This document shows positions 17,401 to 23,282 of a DNA stretch of 64,000 nt, in pieces; position 1 is the stretch's first letter, and each line of letters begins with the position of its first letter. The position numbers and the translations under genes are program-made. Under the pieces are notes generated by a model. It did no database searches and was not told where the DNA came from. It worked only from the letters and a program-made list of their open reading frames with translations. Origin of the DNA: Actinobacteria bacterium IMCC26256 (lineage in GTDB: Bacteria; Actinomycetota; Acidimicrobiia; IMCC26256). The stretch covers positions 1,797,001-1,861,000 of the forward strand of contig CP011489.1 in the NCBI GenBank assembly GCA_001023575.1, written 5' to 3'.

Positions 17401-18159
17401 AAAATCAACTCTACGATCGCCTGCAGTCTCAACTCCCTTAGCACGTAGCAAACGATCTAGCGAGGCTTGAGGAATGACCCATGGCATCCAATCTGAGCCG
17501 AGGATAGCCGGCAGGACATCATCGTAAAACTGCCGTTCCTCTTTAGAATCGAATGGCCAACTCGTAAATTCGTGAACCTGCTCCCCCCACGAGGCCTCAC
17601 CTAACGCCTCATCGATCTCAAACTTTGGCTGAAGGCGAATAGCAAGGTCCTCTTCGCCTAAGTCGCGAATTCGCTCGCCGAGCCCAAATTTCGTCAATAG
17701 AGCCTTCTCCGTCTCCGGATCCAAAGGCGGAGCTGAGCCTCTCTGGAGAATCTTCATCAAGAGGTCAACCACTCGCGAGGTTTCAGGATCACTCGGCTCG
17801 TAAGACTCAAGGTCTTCAGTTGCGATCCAGCAGGTTGATACTCGGTTCAATGCCGCTTGAGGAAAATCAATACTTCGGAATGACGCGCCACCATGCGTGT
17901 AGCGACATACCCACCCATCTGCGTTCATGGAACCGTCGAGCCACTCGATGCGCCTCTCGAAGGCCACTCGTCCCTGATTTTTTGCTACTCCACCCTCAGG
18001 GGCATCGACCTGATCTGCTGGATCTAGGTTCCGTTTGCCATTACAGCCAGTGTGGGGCCATTGAGAGCACCCATAAAATTGACCTCCCGCATTGAACCCC
18101 TTGCGCGCGGTCTTAATCACCATCTCCGCCCCGCAAACTGGGCACTCGATCTCACTCAT
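14428..18159 (-). CDS. Zinc ribbon / Vsr-like nuclease / RecQ-type helicase fusion
   Basis: 1243 aa. Residues 5-45 are a topoisomerase-type zinc finger (CPVCG, then CSQWPHTGC). Residues about 210-320 look like a DUF559/Vsr-type PD-(D/E)XK nuclease: RRVDFLV, VIELDGAQH near 266, ERDQSLADVGIPVFRV. From about 490 comes a RecQ-family SF2 helicase: Walker A LPTGAGKSIIYQL near 524, DEAH in VIDEAHCVSEWGHDFR near 625, motif VI YYQEVGRAGRDGK near 845. A helical C-terminus of about 300 aa follows. The enzyme can be expected to unwind and cut DNA. It is coupled to a coiled-coil gene. Such multi-domain helicase-nucleases are common in phage-defence islands; I cannot assign a named system. Confidence 0.8.
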   Translation of the reverse strand: MSEIECPVCGAEMVIKTARKGFNAGGQFYGCSQWPHTGCNGKRNLDPADQVDAPEGGVAKNQGRVAFERRIEWLDGSMNADGWVCRYTHGGASFRSIDFPQAALNRVSTCWIATEDLESYEPSDPETSRVVDLLMKILQRGSAPPLDPETEKALLTKFGLGERIRDLGEEDLAIRLQPKFEIDEALGEASWGEQVHEFTSWPFDSKEERQFYDDVLPAILGSDWMPWVIPQASLDRLLRAKGVETAGDRRVDFLVSAPWIAPFVIELDGAQHQDAGHVDDERDQSLADVGIPVFRVATRELTTQGEGLEAIRQHCDVDIPHAESIQIDLLQTAAEIPRLAIGLLEAIRRGFLAGDRWVVEVRCRTALPTELVAPYLNILAAAAALWGDRSLAPARIEFVGQVSVAYDLNDGVYGVSSEAVTNAVDVVLHLEGEKTPASALPKRDGYIPQIVIRSTLLPIKVRDPQGRAGNRISVQTDREATTSALKTLLRHIFAKADFREGQSEGILEILGGGDCVVLLPTGAGKSIIYQLAGLCMPGRTLVIDPLIALIEDQVQGLQRQGIDRIAWVTGDAVERFGAAAVLDSVENADALFMLVSPERLQDDKFRSALQRLSALALINLAVIDEAHCVSEWGHDFRTAYLNLGSTIARTCVKDAHSGRPPLLALTGTASRAVLRDVLFQLSITEKFGTVVRPRSFDRKELKFRIDSSTPKSAEATLEGALAALPADFGATPANFYKPRGEKTNSGLIFCRVVNGKKGVIDVAALASRVTGARVGVYSGSAPKKVDPNTWADLKAEHSRDFKANKTPILVSTSAFGMGIDKPNIRWVIHYGMPGSIEAYYQEVGRAGRDGKTAQCVLVYSEFDEARDRALLSDDLTLEQARSRCDEIGSWAQRDDITSALYFHFNSFPGVDPEAETLSNVIRLLDPTKAKMEVDLPFNNAGRDEAGTRERAIHRLILLGVIEDYTKSWGGKKFSITTQACTPLNVRDSLLQFVERSQPGRLDAIRAQLDTHEFEKLAPAIDICGRILIEFVYDTIEKSRRRSLREMWLVVKEYTGDESIRRRVLDYLQEGDIVPVLETLAEQAHFDWNAWAAAILEMQSVADAGEWRGASARLLASYPDHPGLLIARAWSELVDPEGDLQESVSNILSACVSASLYGIAGDALVEIHDWLLKTSAVRSPHAFTGVLAALNSILTHKEIDEYIALAGAEAAERADVAAILLNSKIKFELQNLEDIESLLFERYI

Positions 18160-18623
18160 CTCGCGTACTCACAGAGTGGAGTCTTAGAAACCTGCGCGCT
18201 CATTACATCGTCGGCGTGTTCCGATAAAACGAAATGTCGAAGGCCCATAAGACGAAGCAGCGGTAATGCGACCCTCGCAGACCCGGTGCGTCGCAAAAAC
18301 TATCTGATCCTCCACAGCCCGCGCAAGACCGCTACCCGCAGGGTTGTTCACTGATTTTCGCTCTCCACACCGATATCAAGAGGCTTCTACTCTCGCGATC
18401 GAAGTCTGGTCACAAGGACTATTACCAAAACCACGACTAAGTCTCAGGCAGGCGAGCAATTCTTGCAAGCACGAAATGTCTAAGCATCTCGTTTTGGATC
18501 CCCGGCAGCGACCGGCTGCGAAGGTACGACCTCGTCTTATCTGTAGGAATCAGAGGAAATTACCTACAGAAGCGCCTAGTAACTAACAAGCAATTTCGAT
18601 CCAATACCGGCAATACTCATGCC
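18160..18623. other. Long intergenic region between divergent defence operons
   Basis: 464 nt between the minus-strand helicase and the plus-strand GIY-YIG gene. Open frames crossing it have no recognisable composition. It must hold the promoters for both directions. Its right part carries the composite repeat at 18493-18579. Confidence 0.6.
18493..18579. repeat. Island intergenic repeat, composite copy 2
   Basis: The left part (18493-18520) matches 20130-20157 at 24 of 28 positions, including the exact 12-mer CCGGCAGCGACC. The right part (18515-18579) matches copy 1 at 13671-13734. The right part has the same terminal pairing: CTG (18516-18518) with CAG (18567-18569) and AGGTA (18522-18526) with TACCT (18561-18565). 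In the left part, read on the minus strand, a short frame resembles the end of the 79-aa CxxC protein, so it may be a decayed gene end. Confidence 0.55.
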
Positions 18624-19409
18624 ATGGAACGGAACCATCTACCTCGTGAGGTCGCTAGGCAACTTGGTCCCTATTACGTCTATGCCCTTATCGACCCGCG
18701 GAATGACACGATCTTTTATGTAGGTAAGGGCACAGGTGCTCGCCTCTTGGCTCACGGTAAGGCCGCAGACCTCACAGCACCTGGTACAGGCCAAACTGCG
18801 AAGCAAAGACTCATTCGACAGATCCGCTCCAAGGGACTCGAGCCGCGCATTGATGTCATACGTCACGGCCTCTCTGAGGCTGAGGCGCTCCTCGTCGAAG
18901 CATCGCTTATCGACTCACTGGAAAACCTGACGAATCTAGTCGCAGGGCATGGTTCTGGAGTCGGAAGAAAACCGTTAGACGAATACACACAGCGCTACGG
19001 AGCACGACTTGTCTCTCCGAAAGCCCCGCCTGTTCTGCTCGTGCGCCTCGGAGAATGGACGGATCAGGGCATGACCATGCAGCGCGGATACAAGCGCAGA
19101 GGCCACGGCTTTCGAACCGGGATGACTGAGCGCGAACTCCTTGATTCAACACGCGGTTGGTGGCGCGTGAGCCCGGCGAGTGTCCAGCGTAAGGGCATTG
19201 AGCATGCTGTTGCGGTGCACGAGGGTATAACGCGCGCAGTCATGACGATCAGCAAGTGGCATCAGCGCGAAGACGGCCGTAGAGCATTCGACGCGGAACT
19301 AATAACTAGCGGAGCGCTCCACAAGTCATGGGTCGGAGAACACGGAAAACGCGTCGACATCGAATCGAAATCCCAAAGCCCAATTATTTACTGGCCAATT
19401 ACAAAGTAA
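18624..19409 (+). CDS. GIY-YIG nuclease (LEM-3-like)
   Basis: 261 aa. The N-terminal domain (about residues 13-115) reads YYVYALIDPRNDTIFYVGKG, the GIY-YIG strands in the LEM-3-like form, followed by the conserved Glu in LLVEASLI and Asn in NLVAGHGSG. The C-terminal 140 residues are unassigned and rich in Arg and Trp, perhaps for DNA binding. The frame after it starts 12 nt downstream, so the two genes form an operon. They lie on the plus strand between two minus-strand defence operons, with related repeats near both ends. A DNA-cleaving defence role is likely but not shown. Confidence 0.85.
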   Translation: MERNHLPREVARQLGPYYVYALIDPRNDTIFYVGKGTGARLLAHGKAADLTAPGTGQTAKQRLIRQIRSKGLEPRIDVIRHGLSEAEALLVEASLIDSLENLTNLVAGHGSGVGRKPLDEYTQRYGARLVSPKAPPVLLVRLGEWTDQGMTMQRGYKRRGHGFRTGMTERELLDSTRGWWRVSPASVQRKGIEHAVAVHEGITRAVMTISKWHQREDGRRAFDAELITSGALHKSWVGEHGKRVDIESKSQSPIIYWPITK

Positions 19410-19421
19410 GGACGACACCGA

Positions 19422-20048
19422 ATGAGCGAGGAAATTCCAATCCCGTGGAGCCGAGAGGTCAACCCGGCTGACCCGCTAACACCGATCTTTAGTGGGGAGC
19501 GAACTCTTGCCGATTTCTGGAGTTGGGCATACTCCGATCTCGTTTCTAATGACGTTAGAGGCGTTTTTGGAGAGTACCTGGTTGCCCACGCGCTCAATAT
19601 TGCAAAGAACACGCGGGTCTCTTGGGCCGCATATGACCTCGAATATGAAGGCTTTTACATTGAGGTAAAGACAACAGGCGATGCCCAAGCATGGAAGCCG
19701 CCAAAGACGCTTTCCACAGCCTGGGGAATCGGTGCCTCAAAAGGGTGGTTGCCCGAGTCTGATACGTACGAAACCGAGCCAACCCGAAGCGCTCACGCGT
19801 ACGTTTTCTGCCACTGGATGGGAGTGAACCCTGCCCAGCAGTTCGCGCCAGCAGATCTCGACATTTGGGACTTCTACGTCGTTGCGACAAGCGTGCTGAA
19901 CGAACGTTACCCATGGAAAACCGTGAAGCCGAAGAAGACTCTTAGCCTCTCCGAAGTTAGAACATTAGTATACGATGGAGTCGCCGAGCACACTTCTTTC
20001 GATGGACTAAAGGCCTGCGTAAATAAAGCCTTGGGAATCAAACCGTAA
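19422..20048 (+). CDS. Putative PD-(D/E)XK endonuclease
   Basis: 208 aa. A helix with GEYLVAHAL near residue 50 is followed by a beta meander ending in FYIEVKTTGDAQAW near 80. Glu, an Asp in the preceding strand and the E-V-K triplet fit the PD-(D/E)XK nuclease core used by many restriction enzymes. The rest has no recognised domain. AAGGA lies about nine bases before the ATG. Paired with the GIY-YIG gene; no methyltransferase is next to them, so if this is a restriction pair, self-protection must come from elsewhere (DrmMI is 14 kb away) or recognition must be of modified DNA. Confidence 0.65.
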   Translation: MSEEIPIPWSREVNPADPLTPIFSGERTLADFWSWAYSDLVSNDVRGVFGEYLVAHALNIAKNTRVSWAAYDLEYEGFYIEVKTTGDAQAWKPPKTLSTAWGIGASKGWLPESDTYETEPTRSAHAYVFCHWMGVNPAQQFAPADLDIWDFYVVATSVLNERYPWKTVKPKKTLSLSEVRTLVYDGVAEHTSFDGLKACVNKALGIKP

Positions 20049-20080
20049 TCGCGAAAAGGTACTCAGCTTTCGAAAAGTCC

Positions 20081-20320
20081 TTACCCAGGCGCACACCCTT
20101 TGCACGCTCCTACCGTCCAACTTGCCCTATTTGGATGTCCGGCAGCGACCCGCTCCGCCGTCAGTTGTGCCGAGGCAGCACTCTCGAATGGTCCATGCCA
20201 TTGCCCATTGTCATTTGCGCTACCAGGGTGAAAACCCTTTCCATGGTTGCAATAACTGCAGGCGGCTTTATGGAATTTCGAGTACTTATGCGTCCAGTTC
20301 TCATACACCCAAAACGTCAT
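20081..20320 (-). CDS. Small CxxC protein
   Basis: 79 aa. The pattern MTFWVYENWTHKYSKFHKAAC, two Cys close together (CSYC), GQWHGPF, then a helix and a terminal CKGC resembles a scattered family of small hypothetical proteins that start FWVYENW. The four Cys could bind zinc. Starts 10 nt after the exonuclease gene on the same strand, so it is the tail of the DISARM-linked operon. Function unknown. Confidence 0.65.
   Translation of the reverse strand: MTFWVYENWTHKYSKFHKAACSYCNHGKGFHPGSANDNGQWHGPFESAASAQLTAERVAAGHPNRASWTVGACKGCAPG
20130..20157. repeat. Island repeat, copy 3 (inside the CxxC gene)
   Basis: 24 of 28 positions match 18493-18520. In this copy the sequence codes, on the minus strand, for the AERVAAGHP region of the small CxxC protein. 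Confidence 0.5.
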
Positions 20321-20330
20321 GACTCTTTGC

Positions 20331-21032
20331 TCACTCCCCAGCAGCGATACAAGAGGTCACCACATGACGGAGCCCTTCGCAATCTGCTGCGTTATGCATG
20401 AGCACTCCCATCCAGGCCTCGCGTTGACTCTCTAACAATGAATCCCAATCATAGCGCTTCTCAAGACCTATCTGAACCCTCTTAATTCGACTTGCAGTCT
20501 CTCCGAGCCCGTAATTGTCTGGGCATTGGTAGCCAAGGTAATCAAAATATCGAGTGAGAGTATGGCTCTCGCCTTTGCGGAGCTCCTGTAGCCGCTCCGC
20601 AGTTAATTCCCTCCTGAACCAGCGCTTACCCGATGCCTTGCCATCCCGAAATAGCTCTCGAAAGCGTGCAATAAGTGAAGCATCTTCAACGTATTTCTCC
20701 ACAACACCGAGCTCGTGATCACTCCACGAAACAATCAACCTGCCTTGCTTTTCTGCACGCTCCACCAAAGCCAAGATCGATCTCTTAATCGAATGCGCAC
20801 TTAATTCATATTTGTAAAAACCATCTAGAGGCTCTGCATTTCGGACTCCCTTGAATCCGCGATCGAGCACAGTATGGTGCATCACGATTCGATTTTCGTC
20901 GGCCTTGCGCCCCTCTGCATACAGCGATCCGAGAAGAACCGGATGCTTCTCTGCCTGACCTTCGAAATCTATATATATCGCGCGACGGGCATCGACTAGT
21001 GAAAAAGCACGTTTCGCAAGAGCCCTAGCCAT
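20331..21032 (-). CDS. RNase-H-fold 3'-5' exonuclease-like protein
   Basis: 233 aa. The N-terminal strand IYIDFEGQ supplies a D-x-E metal site (motif I). A middle SWSDHELGVV could be motif II, and HNAADCEGLRHV near the C-terminus resembles motif III of DEDD/RNase_H_2-type exonucleases. It lies 18 nt after the Z-alpha-like helicase gene and is oriented with it, so a helicase-exonuclease pair is likely. Assignment rests on three short motifs; a degraded or non-catalytic RNase H fold is possible. Confidence 0.55.
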   Translation of the reverse strand: MARALAKRAFSLVDARRAIYIDFEGQAEKHPVLLGSLYAEGRKADENRIVMHHTVLDRGFKGVRNAEPLDGFYKYELSAHSIKRSILALVERAEKQGRLIVSWSDHELGVVEKYVEDASLIARFRELFRDGKASGKRWFRRELTAERLQELRKGESHTLTRYFDYLGYQCPDNYGLGETASRIKRVQIGLEKRYDWDSLLESQREAWMGVLMHNAADCEGLRHVVTSCIAAGE

Positions 21033-21050
21033 TTGCTAAATTTCTTAATG

Positions 21051-23282
21051 TCATGGTGCCAAGAATTTCGTAATGGCTTCTAAAGAGTCGCCAGAGTTAA
21101 AGTATTTAACTTCTCGGGCAATGCCAACCATCTCTTCAATAAACTCCTCTTGATAGCCCCGCTTTGGATCCTCGGAAGTTCCCTCTACGTAGAGCACGAC
21201 AAAGCGGGCATCTCTTCCATCTGGCTTAAGTCTGAGCACACGTCCGAGACGCTGGACCATCTCCCTGCGCTGTTTGCTCCCTCCAAAAATAATTCCCAGA
21301 TCTGCAGTAGGGACATCAATCCCTTCCTCAAGAGTGTGGGCAGTGACGATCGCCTTCAATAAACCTGTTGCGAAATCTTTGAGGCGCTTAAACCGCTCCT
21401 TCTTCTTAATTTTGCTGTGGTGCGATGCAGATCTGAAACCAAGAGATGCAAGTTCTTGGACTATTGCCTCGCAACTATCAATCGTAGATGTAAACATAAT
21501 CGCTCGGTCTGATTGCGCTATCGCACTTGCCAGCGATTCCAAGGCATCTAACTTATTTGGAGTCTCCGCTAAAATTTTTCTACGTTCTCCCACAGCTTTT
21601 AGATACTTGTTAGCCGCTATCCTTTCGAGAAAGCTCCCCTTTTTGGATAGCCGAACGACAAAGGACATGAATTTGGCGTAACGACCGGTAGATGGTGCAC
21701 CGTGCTTATTAATTAGTACGCCGTGTTGCAATCTAACTTGGCTATCAAGTTCGTCATATCTCTCGCGCTCTTCTGGTAATAGATCAACACCAACCATGGC
21801 TACCCGCACTCGCGCAATCACTCCGTCCTGCGTAGCTCTTTCATAGCCGAGTTGATAAACGACGTCTCTGAAGTAAGGCAAAAGGACTTCTTCGTGAAGT
21901 TCGTCAGGCCGTTCAAGCGTGGCTGAAAGCCCAAGGCGCTGAGCAAAACCTTCCTTAAGCCCGCGCCGATTGTGCTCTGAGGCAAACCTATGCACCTCAT
22001 CCGCTACAAGCAGACCGGCAATTCCATGCTGTAGCCCAAGTGCTTTGTCTCGCGTTGAGTTCACGACTGCTACAAGCACTCGGTAACCGAAGAGGGAATC
22101 ATTGTTCCCGTCCCCAAGTAAACCAATTTCAGAAATGCCTATGTTTGCCAACTCTTTTTTCCACTGATGCAGCAACTCTATTGTGGGGACCAATACGACA
22201 GCACGGCCACCTTCCTTGAGTACTTGTGCAATTGCAACCAGGCCAAGACGCGTCTTCCCCGCAGCAGTTACGGCCTCCACGATTCCTTGACGACCGTTCG
22301 CTTCCCATGCGGCCATTGCCTCTGCCTGCCATGCGTATAACTTCATCGCGTACTTGCCATCGTGAGGCGTAGCTTGAGGTCGAGGGGCGATAGCGGGCTT
22401 GACCACAGGTTGAACAGATTGAAAAGCCTGAACAGGCTGAACGGGTCGAACTGCTTGCGGCTCTAGAGGCGCAGCGGGCCTCACTGGCGGTAGCGGAGAA
22501 CCTGTCAATCCTCCATCATCGGGGCCAATCGACCATCTAGGAGGGAGCTCGCCAACCTTGATGAAGCGGCCAATATTTCGATACAAATAAGAATTAATAG
22601 CGCGCTTGTCGAAGATCGTTTCGCGGGCAATTTCGCGAGCCGACATGCCCGGCTTACCTGCTAATGCTTTGTAAACAGCAGCACCAATATCTGACGAACC
22701 TATGCCCTGCAATTGCTGAGCAATCACAACAGGCTCTCTACTGCTCAGAATATTCTGCGGAACCGGGGCGGCTGCAACAGGAGGAGGACTCGATTGCGAC
22801 GTTCGCGAAGGCAGCCTTGGGGGCACTTCTGGAGCCTGAGATCCAACCGTCTCGCTGACTGATGTCAGGAACCAGAGGCGAGGCGAGGCTCCGATTGAAT
22901 AAAACTCACGTGGGCGGACTACGACATATTCTTTAACACGTTTCTTCTTGCTTCCAATATCGGTAGCAATATCGCGAGCCGAGAGCCCTGGCCGATTAGA
23001 AAGTGTTCGGCGAATAACCGCACCAAGATCTGGAGTGTCACCAAAGACGCCTGCGGCTAATGGAGGCTGCGGCGGAGACGCGGGCGCTCCCCCATCGGTT
23101 TGCGTGACTGACCACCGGGGAGGAAGCTCGCCAACCCGAAGATAGGGACCGATGTTCCTATACAAGTAAGAATTGACAGAACTTTTGTCCAGTCCAAGCT
23201 CGCGAGCGATCTCCCGAGCAGACATACCAGGGTGTCCAGTTAATAGTCGCCGAATCGCAAGGGCGAGCTCATCCTCAACCAT
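21051..23282 (-). CDS. SF2 helicase with three Z-alpha-like N-terminal domains
   Basis: 743 aa. Three winged-helix repeats occupy about residues 4-60, 85-140 and 198-253, joined by Pro-rich linkers. Repeats 1 and 3 carry the residues that Z-alpha domains of ADAR1-type proteins use to bind left-handed DNA or RNA: K33, N37, Y41, P54, P55, W57 and K226, N230, Y234, P247, P248, W250, with identical K-x3-N-x3-Y spacing. Repeat 2 keeps K113, P134 and W137 but has lost Asn and Tyr. The SF2 helicase follows: Walker A AVTAAGKTRLG near 337, DEVH in VADEVHRF near 428, motif VI QRLGRVLR. The start overlaps the previous gene by 8 nt; the exonuclease gene follows after 18 nt. Confidence 0.85.
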   Translation of the reverse strand: MVEDELALAIRRLLTGHPGMSAREIARELGLDKSSVNSYLYRNIGPYLRVGELPPRWSVTQTDGGAPASPPQPPLAAGVFGDTPDLGAVIRRTLSNRPGLSARDIATDIGSKKKRVKEYVVVRPREFYSIGASPRLWFLTSVSETVGSQAPEVPPRLPSRTSQSSPPPVAAAPVPQNILSSREPVVIAQQLQGIGSSDIGAAVYKALAGKPGMSAREIARETIFDKRAINSYLYRNIGRFIKVGELPPRWSIGPDDGGLTGSPLPPVRPAAPLEPQAVRPVQPVQAFQSVQPVVKPAIAPRPQATPHDGKYAMKLYAWQAEAMAAWEANGRQGIVEAVTAAGKTRLGLVAIAQVLKEGGRAVVLVPTIELLHQWKKELANIGISEIGLLGDGNNDSLFGYRVLVAVVNSTRDKALGLQHGIAGLLVADEVHRFASEHNRRGLKEGFAQRLGLSATLERPDELHEEVLLPYFRDVVYQLGYERATQDGVIARVRVAMVGVDLLPEERERYDELDSQVRLQHGVLINKHGAPSTGRYAKFMSFVVRLSKKGSFLERIAANKYLKAVGERRKILAETPNKLDALESLASAIAQSDRAIMFTSTIDSCEAIVQELASLGFRSASHHSKIKKKERFKRLKDFATGLLKAIVTAHTLEEGIDVPTADLGIIFGGSKQRREMVQRLGRVLRLKPDGRDARFVVLYVEGTSEDPKRGYQEEFIEEMVGIAREVKYFNSGDSLEAITKFLAP

